Assembly: GCA_034620365.1 (NCBI GenBank)
Contig: JAQGEQ010000107.1
Location: 186,001-250,000, forward strand
Length of the DNA: 64,000 bases
DNA from: Pegea sp. RAD2-039
Lineage: Eukaryota; Chordata; Thaliacea; Salpida; Salpidae
Reading direction: 5' to 3'
Positions 44,146-56,700 of this stretch are shown here, piece after piece. Under the pieces are notes generated by a model. It ran no database searches. It saw only the letters and a program-made list of their open reading frames with translations, and had not been told where the DNA came from. Position 1 is the stretch's first letter, and the number at the start of each line of letters is the position of its first letter. Made by a program: the position numbers and the translations under genes.

Positions 44146-45471
44146 TCAATATTCTTTTTGTTTTTTCGTCATACAAGTTTTTCGAATCAAACGAATACTA
44201 CTATCTAGTAATTTTTCAAAAAATGATATCAGTTTGGCACTCCAAATCACGTTAGAAATTTCAAAACCACTTTGGATCCAGTAAAACAGTTTTTCTAACA
44301 CAATTTCCATTTTATTGTCAATATTAATCAAACATTCAGCTCGTATTTCTACCATTTTTGTTAACAGAAATAATGTACAACTAAGATGTTCTTCGTTGAT
44401 GTTAGTAAGAGCACAAGAGTTTTTCCGTTTAATTTGAACAATAGCATCTAGAAGAATCTTTCTCAAAGATCTTTTCATTATAAAAAGATCAACTTCTAGA
44501 AACTGTTCAAATTTATGAAAATACTTTTTAATTGTCTTCGAAATTAGTGTTGATAGTTTTTTACACCTACTTTCAATTAATCTTCTTTTCTTTGAGTTGT
44601 TAAGAGTAAGCTTTTTCAAATATCTTTCAGTGGTTTCTCTACAATTCGAAACTAAAAAATCAGTAGATGCAAGAACTTTCATGAATAAATCTGCTTCAAT
44701 TTGTCTCAATTTTATCTTTAATACTGGAACCAAGCTTCTCGTTAAAATCTCAACTGCAAATACCAAATACAAATTGATCTGTTGATCAACAACTCTACTC
44801 GCAAGTCTCATGCCTTCAATATCTAAAGAAGTTATTTCTAAGATTTGGTTGTTCACTTTATGTTTCTCTTTTTCTAACTCTCTACTAAAAATACTTTGAA
44901 GATCTTGAATCCGGAGGGAATCATAAACATTTTCACTCTCTTCATCTTCTTCTTCTTCTTCTTCTTCTTCTTTTTCCTCTTCCTCTTCCTCTGCTTCTTC
45001 CTCTTCCTCTTCCTCTTCCTCTTTCTCTTCCTCTTCCCCTTCCTCTTCCTCTTCCTCTTCTTCTTCCTCTTCCTCCTGTTCTTTTTCTTCTTCTTCTTTC
45101 TCTTCTTCTTTCCTATTTTCTTCCTCTTTTTCACTTGATATTCTTTCTTTGATCACTTCAAATTCTCTTTGAACACTTTCTATATCCATTTTTATCAATG
45201 ATTCTCTTTTAAATTGATACAAGCCACGTAATGATTTTCGATTTTTATTACTGACTCTTATGATTCTGCAACCAAGCTCAATATTGCAAGCCAAACAAAA
45301 AACTGGCAGGACAGAACAGCCTCCGATGTAACAGTAATCATTATCAATAATTTCACTCACATCAGCTTGGGACACAGAAATAGCGTCTGGAAACTCTTCT
45401 ACAAAAAACGGTGTGCAGTATTGGAACCTGGAGCAGATTGACCGGCAAGACTTACAAGCAAAGAAATACAT
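44146..45471 (-). CDS. Mis18-like zinc-domain protein with Glu-rich linker
   Basis: 441 aa, single exon, from ATG to TGA. Residues 1-94 resemble a Mis18/Yippee-type zinc domain: C6-x2-C9, then 'VLPVFCLACNIELGCRIIRV' with C59-x2-C62, and 'RGLYQFKRESL'. Known Mis18 proteins help load the centromeric histone CENP-A, so a nuclear, centromere role is the family-based guess. Residues about 112-178 are almost all Glu. The last 260 residues are Leu/Ile/Lys-rich, probably helical, and not recognised. It is the only full-length copy; two truncated ones lie at 14670 and 33863, both missing the second zinc pair. The first 24 residues contain extra cysteines (C13, C19) not typical of the family. The Mis18 call is from motif reading only; another CxxC-CxxC domain is possible. 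Confidence 0.62.
   Translation of the reverse strand: MYFFACKSCRSICSRFQYCTPFFVEEFPDAISVSQADVSEIIDNDYCYIGGCSVLPVFCLACNIELGCRIIRVSNKNRKSLRGLYQFKRESLIKMDIESVQREFEVIKERISSEKEEENRKEEEKEEEEKEQEEEEEEEEEEEEGEEEEKEEEEEEEEEAEEEEEEKEEEEEEEEDEESENVYDSLRIQDLQSIFSRELEKEKHKVNNQILEITSLDIEGMRLASRVVDQQINLYLVFAVEILTRSLVPVLKIKLRQIEADLFMKVLASTDFLVSNCRETTERYLKKLTLNNSKKRRLIESRCKKLSTLISKTIKKYFHKFEQFLEVDLFIMKRSLRKILLDAIVQIKRKNSCALTNINEEHLSCTLFLLTKMVEIRAECLINIDNKMEIVLEKLFYWIQSGFEISNVIWSAKLISFFEKLLDSSIRLIRKTCMTKKQKEY
44939..45115. repeat. Low-complexity CTT/CTC tract encoding poly-Glu
   Basis: About 175 bases almost entirely of C and T on the plus strand, in imperfect cttctt and cctctt runs, read as GAA/GAG codons in the Mis18-like gene. 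Such tracts expand and contract by slippage in steps of three without breaking the frame. Confidence 0.85.
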
Positions 45472-47548
45472 TGTACGATTTAGAAACTAAAAATAGAAAA
45501 GCTGGGAAGTGTGAACAAATTTTGAAATTCAATTTTTTGAGGTTAATGATAAAATATAAAGTTTTTGAAAAAGCGACAACATCAATTTTTTCATATATTT
45601 TTCAAATAAAGCTAATTATAGATTCTCAAAAAGCTTAAAAGCTAGAAAGATTTTAACATTAAATAAGTAACTAAAATAAAGTAAAATAATTTCATACAAT
45701 CTTATAACGACTTTTAAAATAAATTAAACCTTTAGACAAAAATCGTTTTTCTAGCTAGTTTTACATAAGACATAAATAGAACTTTTAAGCTTAAATAAAA
45801 ATGTGTAATCTTATTTCTCCATTAGAAATAATAAATAGTTAGACTATATTTTATTAAAAATATCATTTATAATTGGTTTAAAACCACTTCAGGTTGAATT
45901 CCTTGTAAAAACTTCTTATTTGAACTGAAAAAGAAATAGTTTACAATGTAATGCCACAAAACACAAAATAGTTGAATATTTTTAAGCAAACTTCCTACTT
46001 TTAATCATTTTTTTACGATAGAAAACATTATATGTGAAAGTTTGAGAAAAATGTTATTAAAAATTCAGTTCTATGATTGATTGTAAATCGAAATATTTTT
46101 CACCAAAAGATAAATTTTCTAATATATTACTTCGAGTAACAAGCAATGAAAAAAACGAAAACTTGTTTTATTGTCATCATAAATTCGTATATATGAGTTA
46201 TAAAAGTTTAAGATCGTTTAATAAAATTATAAAATATTTCAAAGTACATTTTATGACTAAAAAAAAGTTTTTTTTTCTACCAAAAGCTGAAGGTCAGTAA
46301 ATAAAATCTCATATCTCTTTATAATTTAAAAGTATTTCTACTTTTTGAAACAAAGTTACATTTCACATTTAAACTTATAGAATCAAATTATTGTTGAGTT
46401 CGTTTTTCAGACTTATAAAATAGAAATAAATTCAGTTGTTCAAAAAAATTTAAATCTTATTAAATACTGATAGGTATAACCTAATACCAAAATGTTTTTT
46501 AATTAATGTCAGTATTTGATAAAATCAGATAATACTGTTTTGGCTTAAAAAAATTAAAGTGAATTTTAGTTAAAAAAATCAGATATCAATTATGTTCAGG
46601 AGTCTTATCAGTTTAATAGAAAATCAATAAAAATTGAAAATCAACTTCTACAAATCTTAAATTGTATTCTTCATATTCTTGATATTATTTTAAGCTTTTT
46701 TAGTTTTTACGCTTTGGAAGAAAGTTTGGTATTTCCATTAGTTATTTGAAAAACTATTAAATGCAATTTGGTTATTGTATTATTGTCTTAGTGAAAGGTC
46801 AGATTTTGAAACCAACAATCTTTATGTAAGTTATAGCTCTTTTACGCCACTTAGTAGAAGTTAAAAATTTAGTTTTTAGTTAAAACTAGAGTTGGAGCAA
46901 ATTTTCTGACTGTGGAGGAAGTGTAAGGTCAAGATCTCGAGTCTGCATCCCGAATGTTCCTTAAATGCTCCGTAGTATGATCATCTTTTCATAAAATTTT
47001 ATTAAAATTTGTATTCATTAAATTCACTTTCAATAGATTTCCAATCAGTTTCTTGCCAAGTAGATTTTTTCATGGATAATCTACTTCCTATGAAACTATT
47101 CAAAGTGTTTTTAAATTTTTTAACTTTAATGACAACTTTTAAAGAATATTCAACTTGAAGAGGAAGTGAATGATACAATAAAACAATTATAAATGTCAAA
47201 AAGATGTTCTTAATTAATTTAATTAATTTTTTTCAATCTATCTTAATACACGGATCTTTTTAGAGGATGTAGCTAAGATTATTTGAAAGCCTTCAAAATT
47301 TGCAAAACTATCAAAATAATTTAAAAAATTTTTAAAAGCTTTCAATCATTCATTTATGAAAAGTATTTGGTTAAAATTTCAATGTACTTAAATTAAAAAT
47401 TATTTTATGTTTCTTAATGTTTTCTATGAAGTTGAAAATAACCAAATTGAAAAAGAAAATTTTTATCTGATTAGAGATTTTATAAAGTTTAAATTAATGA
47501 TTACCAGTTAAGTTGGTATTGGGAGCACTACCTCTCTTATTAATTATT
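45189..47548. repeat. Segmental duplication (pair 14695-17205)
   Basis: Contains the first 94 codons of the Mis18-like gene and about 2 kb of upstream flank. Near-identity is strongest at about 45880-46860. No separate gene is supported between 45472 and 47001. Confidence 0.7.
47002..47199 (-). CDS. Small conserved open frame, copy without a chitin-binding gene (doubtful gene)
   Basis: 65 codons, homologous to 62494-62691 and 26926-27195 ('LNSFIGSRLSMKKST', 'ETDWKSIESEF'). Unlike those two it has no chitin-binding gene downstream; the sequence next to it is Mis18 flank. This copy weighs against a leader function for the downstream gene. No domain was recognised. Confidence 0.18.
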   Translation of the reverse strand: MTFIIVLLYHSLPLQVEYSLKVVIKVKKFKNTLNSFIGSRLSMKKSTWQETDWKSIESEFNEYKF

Positions 47549-49421
47549 CCAAACTTGAATATAAAGTTTAAATCTTATTTTTTTAGTAGAAATCAATACA
47601 TTCAACAATTTCTATAAAGATATTTACATCCAGGACTTTTAATGCAAACAAATGTGATAATTGATCGTGAAGTATTATTTTATGCATAAGAAAATATTTC
47701 AAGACTTTATTTCATAAAATTGATACTTTATATATATTTTAGTTAATTTTTTTTTCTTTATTTTTTAGAATAAATGTGATGTAGAATGCCTAAAAAGAAC
47801 ATCTCTTGCTAATAAACATTCTCACAAACTGTACAATTTCACTTTATACCAAAAACGATATATATATTAAAAGAATTTAAATCCTTTTAAGAATTTAGAC
47901 TTTGTGTTTAACTTTATTTTTTTCTATATATTCAAAAACTTTTCATAAATAAACTTTCTTTGATAACAATAAAAAAGAAGAATTTTTTATTTGATGAATG
48001 GTTTTATTGTAGGAAACTATCGATGATTAATTTACTTTTTATCCTGTTTTTAAAGAAAGATTTAATAATTGAAGAACTCATTAAACCAAAATTAAAGTTT
48101 CATCTAGATTTTTTGTCCACAGATCTTTCAAAACGTTTAAAACAAATTTGCACAGCTCTTATTAGACTAACTCTATTAGTTTCAAAATAGTCTTTAGTAA
48201 TTTTTATTTTGATGAAATCCTTTTTTTATTTGCTTTACATTTTAGGGATAAAATTTGAAAATTATTCATCAAATATTTTCATTTCAATAAGTTTATTTTA
48301 CAACTTATTACAATTATTTGTTATTTACTTTTGCTTCAAATCTCTAAATATTTTCAATTATTTTGCTTGAAGAATTTCATTGAAAACAGTTTTATTTTTA
48401 ACATAAACTAGTTGAAACTCATTTTTAGCAGATTTTCCCTCAGAATATAAATATTTTTTGTGAAAAAATATAAACAATTAACAAAAGGAGAAATTCACAA
48501 TTTTGTCATTCGAAACTTTTTCAAGCTTTTTTCCTTTTTTAAGTGAATAGTATTTTATCTTAGAAATTTTTGTTTCAAATCAAAACTATAAAATCTTAAA
48601 TTAGATTCAAAGTCAAATCAAACATAAAATCACAAAACACTTTTTATTAACTTTATTTGTCAAAATATTTTATTTTTGTTTCCACGTTAATTAACAGCAT
48701 GAAAGTCTTTATTTTAACCAGAAAATTTATTTGAAAGAAATTCAAGAACTGCATATGTGATTTACCTCCACAATGTTTTTTTAGCTTGTCGAAAACACTT
48801 GCAGAAAACAAAAGTTTTTTCTGTTTTTTTTTCAAATACAATTTTAAAATTTTTTATTTGTATGAATAATTTTCATATACTAAATATATTTAAATCTTGG
48901 AAACCATCACAACATGAAAAATAAAAATAAATTCATTGCAACTATCAAAATTATATATAATGTCCTGATTTACCCATACAATAAACTGAATTATTTAATT
49001 AAATGAATAAACGGAAATAAAGACATTTATTGAAGTTTTTTTAATGAATGATTTAATCAATATATATTTAATATTTTGCAGCTGAAAATTATTTAAAGAT
49101 TGCATTAAGAGATATTCAGCTTTTTTATAAACAAGTTTCTCATTTTTAATTACATTGTAGATATATATTTGCTGAAGCTACTCATCATTAGAAGCTGATA
49201 ATTGGTACATCAATAGAAAATACTTCACCAATAAACAACAATTTTTTAGATGGAAAAAATTAAATAAAAAAAAGTTCTCAGAAAATAAACTTAAGAAAAG
49301 AATGACTTTAAAATCTGTTTAAGAGGTTTGAAGCTGATTGTTTTTACGAGATTTAGAAAAAATTTCAGAAAACAAAATATCCGTTTACAGTTTGAAGTTC
49401 TGGACTAAATGACGTCATCGT
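47200..49421. other. Spacer, duplicate of 27196-29292
   Basis: AT-rich, no supported gene. A plus-strand frame of 76 codons at 47960-48190 is not kept open in the homologous spacers and is treated as chance. Confidence 0.5.
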
Positions 49422-50284
49422 TTAAATGATGCTGGTATGAATTGGCATCAAGGATACACAAGTGTCTTGATGGTTTAAGTCTTCAATATTAGCATAAACA
49501 TGACTTTCTTCTCTTTGCTGAATGATGTCTTTGTTCTCGTCAACCTTAGCATCCTGAAGCTCAATATCATTGGCAGCATATTTTAGTTTCTTTTTCTTAA
49601 GAAGAGTCTTTTTCAAAACCATGTAGCAAATTAATGCAAATAACAGAACTGATCCAACAGATAAGCCAATCAAGAGAAAGTTGTTAGAACTTACTTTATT
49701 GCTATCAATAATTATAGTTGTTGTTTGTCTGTTACTAGACAAAGGTTTGCTTGTTGGTTCAGTCGAAGTAATCGTTGTTTGTCTATTACTAGACATAAAA
49801 ATATCTTTTAATTCTGTAAATTTAATTGCAGAAGTTTTTCATGCTGGTTGATTCTTACCATTCCTTAAACATATAAATGGAACATAATAGTTCCATCGAC
49901 TTCCTGTTAGTTGAAACTTGTTTCTGTTACTTCTACGTCAAAGATATAAGTATTGACACTTATCTTTCCGCAACTGCAAAATTGGATCATAATTATTTCC
50001 ATTAAACTTCATTCCATCTTGCCACTGATATATTCCGTTTTTACATCAAGTCCAACAAGAATCCAACTTCCTTCTTTAAGGAATTTAACCTCCATAAGTT
50101 TATCTGATACTTCATCAACTATCTTCTGATTATGTAATGGAATCAACATTCCATCATTTTCTTCACAATATTTGGTAGCTTCAGTTTTACTTCTGTATAA
50201 ATTTGCTGCTTCAATCACACCGATACTGGAATTAAGAAACTTCCTTTCTTTTTTCTTTACTTTTTGAACTTTATTCTGAATCAT
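49422..50284 (-). pseudogene. B-type lectin gene with tail type II, frameshifted (copy B6)
   Basis: The N-terminal part is intact to 'VGLDV', where one base is missing near 50044 (GATGT for GATTGT). This destroys the core Cys and shifts the frame to an early stop. Further on, an in-frame TGA lies at 49839-49841 in the stalk ('CLRNGKNQPA' then stop). The 3' part (49422-49796) is open and encodes two stalk units, the span ('GLSVGSVLLFALICYMVLKK') and tail type II with 'HVYANIEDL' and 'TCVSLMPI'. The Tyr of the YxxM motif is replaced by Cys. Frameshift and nonsense codon together mark a pseudogene. Confidence 0.8.
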
Positions 50285-50789
50285 TTTCTGATTTTTTGAA
50301 CCATGAAACTTATCAACCAAAAACTCAACCAACTACTATACTTCTAGAAAAATCTGTTTTAGTTTTAAAGTAAAATAATTTTCTTTGTCTTTTTATACTA
50401 CTCCGTTGTTAAGTTTATTTCCTTGATATTGAACAAATATATAAATTTATAGATATTTTAGACTTTTATAAACTTCACTTTATTTTTTTTTACTTTTTTA
50501 CTGATCTTAGTTAAAAGTCATCTATTAATCAAAAGCTGAACCATCTGATCTGAGATAATTAAATAATCACACGTGAAAAAGCTTTTTTGGAATTTATTTA
50601 AATGATGTTATAATCAAGATTTTATTATTATTTTGGATAAATATGTTTAAATGGAATTTTTTTAAATGCATAAAGAGACGATCAGCATAATTATAAAGAA
50701 CATTTTCATCTTCAATTAAGTTGTAGGTATATATTTTCAATTTTTTTTTATTACAATCTCTTCTGCAAGGAGAAACATTTTATTGACAA
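50285..50789. other. Spacer between lectin B6 and chitin-binding gene 1
   Basis: AT-rich copy of 18410-18904. An AATAAA on the minus strand just after the gene 1 stop codon (about 50777-50783) is a likely polyadenylation signal. Confidence 0.5.
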
Positions 50790-53700
50790 TCACATATAAT
50801 AATCACAAATCTTCAAATATGGATTGAAATAAGTTCCAGCAGGACATGACAATGTCTCTAAGATTCCTATAAAAATTGAGAACAACTTAGTAAAAGAACA
50901 AACCATTTATGAACTCATCTTTTTATTTTAGCAACAAGCAATCAATTAAATAAATAACTTCAAACCAACCGTTAAAACATTTGTAGTAATGGTAGAGGTC
51001 TCCTGGTTTTTCAAATGGTCCAGTAGTTAATGGTGCACCGTCAGGACCAAAACATCGTGAGTTAGGATCTGAAAATTCATTTTAACAACAACTTCATTAT
51101 AATTTCGAAAATAACTTCGTTTTGAGAGAAAGAAAAATAATTAAAAAATAAAATGAATCTGTTTTCTTCACTATAATATTAGGTAGTTGTTAGTTTTATA
51201 AAATATTTAAAAAAATACAATCAATGATTTTCTTCAATCTGTTACTTTTAATTTATTTGTGCCATGGTCAATGTACTGATTATGAAACTATTCAAACTGT
51301 TTTTCATTTATTAACATTTATGAAAAAATTTAAAGATTAATCAACTAAAATATGAAGTCGATGATAAAATTGAATAGGTTTACCTATACAAAGTATTTTT
51401 TATTTAATGAAATTAATTTGCTTAAAAACTATTTAAATAATCTAAAATTTTCAAAAAATGTAACCAAGACTATTTGAAATTTTAACTTTTTTACAAAGCT
51501 AAACAGTTTATCAAAGAATATCATTTTACATGCATTCTATCTTTCATATAAAAAAGTATTTGGTTAAAGGTTTGAATATACTTCAATTAAATTGTTAATT
51601 TATGTTTTTTTAAAGGTTTCAGTGAGGATAAAAGTAATGCTTTTTTTAATTTCTTTATTTTTGCTTTTAAAATAAACAAACTTTCATGAAAGGTTTTAAA
51701 AACACTTTAAATAAAAGAAAAACAATTAAAGATTTAAATTACAGAGATTAAATTTAAAGACTTTGTTGAAGCGTTTAAATTCATCAAAATTTGATATAAT
51801 TACTTCAAGTTAACATAATATGACTTGATGTTATTAAAATAAAAATGAAAAAGTTTTCAAAAACTTGTTCGATAGTACTAAAACAACTAATAATAAAAAA
51901 TATTATAATAAAGTTTAAGTTTCATTCAACATTTGTAAAACTGTTCTTAATCAAACAGAGAAAGTGATTCTAGCAAAAATTTTAGTCTAAGAATATTTAA
52001 TCAAATTTTGAAATCACTACGTTAATTTGAATTTGAAAGACTAATTTTGATTTAAATACCATTTCGTTTGCGTTGAAGAACTTTTTCTATAATATCACAA
52101 ATCTTCAAATATGGATTGAAATCAGTTCCAGGAGGACATGAAAATGTCTCTAAGATTCCTATAAAAGTTGAGAACAATTTAGTAAATGAAGATATTATTT
52201 GTGAATACAGTTTGTTAATTTTAACAACAAGCTATCTATTAAATAAAATAATTTTAAACCAACCGTTTAAACATTTGTAGTAATAGTTGTAATCTCCGGG
52301 TTTTTCAAATGGTTCAGTAGTTAATAGTTCACCGTCTGGACCAATACATCGTGAGTTAGGATCTGAAAGATTCATTTTAACAGCAACTTTCTTAAAATTG
52401 AAAAAATAATTTTTTTGAGAGAGAAAGAAAAATAGTTAAAAGTTAAAATGAATCTCTTTTCTTCACAAAAATATTAGCTAGTTGTCAATTTTTAAAACTA
52501 TTAATAAGAAATCTACAATCATTGAAAGTCTTTAATAAGTTTCTTGCAATTTATTTGTGTTACAGTCAATGTACTGCTTATGAAACTATTCAAACCGTTT
52601 TTAAAATTTTTAATATTTATGAGAAAATTTAAAGAAATTTCAACTAAAAGAGGAAATCAATGATAAAATAGAATAAATTTTTTTATATAAAAGATCTTTT
52701 TATATAATGAAATTGATTTGTTTAAAAACTATTTAAACGCAAAAAATTTTCAAAGAAAGTAGCCAAAACTGTTTGAAAAACTAACTTTTTTACAAAACTA
52801 AAAAATGTATAAAACAATGTTTTATCACATGCTTTTTATCTTGTTTTAATTAAAGTATTTGATTTGATTTCTAAATATACTTCAATTAAATTGTTATTTT
52901 ATGTTTTTTGAAAGGTTTCAGTGAGGATAAAAGTAATGCTTTTCTTAATCTCTTTATTTTTGCTTTTAAAATAAACAAACTTTCATGAAAGGTTTTGAAT
53001 GCTATATTAATATATTAAATAAATGACAAAGATTTAAAGAAGTTTGATAGTCATTAAGATTAAAAGATTTTGTTGAAGCGTTTAAATTCTTCAAAATTTA
53101 ATATAATTATTTCAAGTTAACATAATATGACTTGATGTTATTAAAATAAAAATGAAAAAGTTTTCAAATACTTGTTCGATAGTACTAAAAAATCTTATAA
53201 TAAAAACTATTTTAATAAAGTTTAAGTTTCATTCAACATTTGTAAACCTGTTCTTAATCAAACAGAAAAAGTGATTCTAGCAAAAATATTAGTCTAAGAA
53301 TATTTAATCAAATTTTGAAAATACTACGTTAATTTGAAATTGAAAGACTAATTTTGATTTAAATACCATTTCCTTTGTATTGAGGAACTATTTCTATAAT
53401 ATCACAAATCTTCAAATCTGGATTGAAATCAGTTCCATTAGGACATGTCAATGTCTCTAAGATTCCTATAAAAGTTGAGAACAATTTAGTAAATGAAGAT
53501 ATTATTTGTGAATTCAGTTTGTTAATTTTAACAACAAGCAATCAATTAAATAAAAAAATTTTAAACCAACCCTTTGAACATCTGTAGTAATGGTTTTTAT
53601 CCCCGGGTTTTTCAAATGGTCCAGTAGTTAATGGTTTACCGTCTGGACCAATACATCGTGAGGTAAGATCTGAAATATTCATTTTAACAACAACTTCTTT

Positions 53701-56700
53701 AAAATTGAAAAAATAATTTTTTTGAGGGAGAAAGAAAAATAATTAAAGTTAAAATTAATATAAAAATTAAAATAGAATGTCTTTTCTTCACAAAAATATT
53801 AGCTAGTTGTCAATTTTTAAAAATATTAATAAGAAATTTGCAATCAATGAAAGTCATTAATAAGTTTCTTGCATTTAATTTGTGTTACAGTCAATGTACT
53901 GCTTATGAAACTATTCAAACCGTTTTTAAAATTATTAATATTTATGAGAAAATATAAAGAAATTTCAACTAAAAGAAAAAGTCAATGATAAAATAGAATA
54001 AATTTATTTATATAAAAGATCTTTTTATATAATGAAATTGATTTGTTTAAAAACTATTTAAACGCACAGAATATGTCAAGGAAAGTCGCTAAGATTGATT
54101 AAAAGCCAAAAGTTTTGGGAATACGAAGCAATTTATGAAAGAATATTATTTTACATGCTTTCTATCTTTCATCTATTAAAATATTTTGTTAAATTGTTGA
54201 ATATACTTCAATTAAATTGTTAATTTATGTTTTTTGAAAGGTTTCAGTGAGGATAAAAAAAATGTTTTTTTAATTTCTTTATTTTTGCTTTTAAAATAAA
54301 CAAACTTTCATGAAAGGTTATGAATGCTATATTAATAAATTAAATAAATGACAAAGATTTAAAGAAGTTTGATAGTCATAAAGATTAAAAGATTTTGTTG
54401 AAGCGTTTAAATTCTTCAAAATTTAATATAATTATTTCAAGTTAACATAATATGACTTGATGTTATTAAAATAAAAATGAAAAAGTTTTCAAATACTTGT
54501 TCGATAGTACTAAAAAATCTTATAATAAAAACTTTTTAATAAAGTTTAAGCTTCATTCAACATTTGTAAACCTGTTCTTAATCAAACAGAAAAAGTGATT
54601 TTAGCAAAAATATTAGTCTAAGAATATTTAATCAAATTTTGAAAATACTACGTTAATTTGAATTTGAAAGACTAATTTTGATTTAAATACCATTTCCTTT
54701 GTATTGAGGAACTATTTCTATAATAACACAAGTCTTCAAATCTGGATTGAAATAAGTTCCATTAGGACATGTCAATGTCTCTAAGATTCCTATAAAAGTT
54801 GAGAACAATTTAGTAAATGAAGATATTATTTGTGAATTCAGTTTGTTAATTTTAACAACAAGCAATCAATTAAATAAAAAAATTTTAAACCAACCCTTTG
54901 AACATCTGTAGTAATGGTTTTTATCCCCGGGTTTTTCAAATCGTCCAGTAGTTAATGGTTTACCGTCTGGACCAATACATCGTGAGGTAAGATCTGAAAT
55001 ATTCATTTTAACAACAACTTCTTTAAAATTGAAAAAATAATTTTTTTGAGGGAGAAAGAAAAATAATTAAAAGTTAAAATTAATATAAAAATTAAAATAG
55101 AATGTCTTTTCTTCACAAAAATATTAGCTAGTTGTCAATTTTTAAAAATATTAATAAGAAATTTGCAATCAATGAAAGTCATTAATAAGTTTCTTGCATT
55201 TAATTTGTGTTACAGTCAATGTACTGCTTATGAAACTATTCAAACCGTTTTTAAAATTATTAATATTTATGAGAAAATATAAAGAAATTTCAACTAAAAG
55301 AGGAAGTCAATGATAAAATAGAATAAATTTATTTATATAAAAGATCTTTTTATATAATGAAATTGATTTGTTTAAAAACTATTTAAACGCACAGAATATG
55401 TCAAGGAAAGTCGCTAAGATTGATTAAAAGCCAAAAGTTTTGGGAATACGAAGCAATTTATGAAAGAATATTATTTTACATGCTTTCTATCTTTCATCTA
55501 TTAAAATATTTTGTTAAATTGTTGAATATACTTCAATTAAATTGTTAATTTATGTTTTTTGAAAGGTTTCAGTGAGGATAAAAGTAATGTTTTTTTAATT
55601 TCTTTATTTTTGCTTTTAAAATAAACAAACTTTCATGAAAGGTTATGAATGCTATATTAATATATTAAATAAATGACAAAGATTTAAAGAAGTTTGATAG
55701 TCATAAAGATTAAAAGATTTTGTTGAAGCTTTTAATTTCTTCAAAATTTTATATAATGACTTCAAGTTAACATAATATGACTTGATGTTATTAAAATAAA
55801 AATGAAAAAGTTTTCAAATGCTTTTTCGATAGTACTAAAAAATCTTATAATAAAAACTATTTTAATAAAGTTTAAGTTTCATTCAACATTTGTAAACCTG
55901 TTCTTAATCAAACAGAAAAAGTGATTCTAGCAAAAATATTAGTCTAAGAATATTTAATCAAATTTTGAAAATACTACGTTAATTTGAATTTGAAAGACTA
56001 ATTTTGATTTAAATACCATTTCCTTTGTATTGAGGAACTATTTCTATAATAACACAAGTCTTCAAATCTGGATTGAAATAAGTTCCAGCAGGACATGTCA
56101 ATGTCTCTAAGATTCCTATAAAAGTTGAGAACAATTTAGTAAATGAAGATATTATTTGTGAATTCAGTTTGTTAATTTTAACAACAAGCAATCAATTAAA
56201 TAAAAAAATTTTAAACCAACCCTTTGAACATCTGTAGTAATGGTTTTTATCTCCGGGTTTTTCAAATGGTCCAGTAGTTAATGGTTTACCGTCTGGACCA
56301 ATACATCGTGAGGTAAGATCTGAAATATTCATTTTAACAACAACTTCTTTAAAATTGAAAAAATAATTTTTTTGAGGGAGAAAGAAAAATAATTAAAAGT
56401 TAAAATTAATATAAAAATTAAAATAGAATGTCTTTTCTTCACAAAAATATTAGCTAGTTGTCAATTTTAGTAAAATATTAATAAGAAATTTACAATCAAT
56501 GAAAGTCATTAATAAGTTTCTTGCATTTAATTTGTGTTACAGTCAATGTACTGCTTATGAAACTATTCAAACCGTTTTTAAAATTATTAATATTTATGAG
56601 AAAATATAAAGAAATTTCAACTAAAAGAGGAAGTCAATGATAAAATAGAATAAACTTATTTATATAAAAGATCTTTTTATATAATGAAATTGATTTGTTT

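Noticed and set aside
44896-45138. Plus-strand Phe/Leu-rich and minus-strand Lys/Arg-rich frames over the Mis18-like gene
   Set aside because: These are other-frame readings of the CTT/CTC tract that encodes poly-Glu.
47960-48190. 76-codon plus-strand frame with 'LSKRLKQICTALIRL'
   Set aside because: Homologous spacers at 12.2, 28.1 and 31.5 kb do not keep the frame from the same start; composition is typical of AT-rich chance frames.
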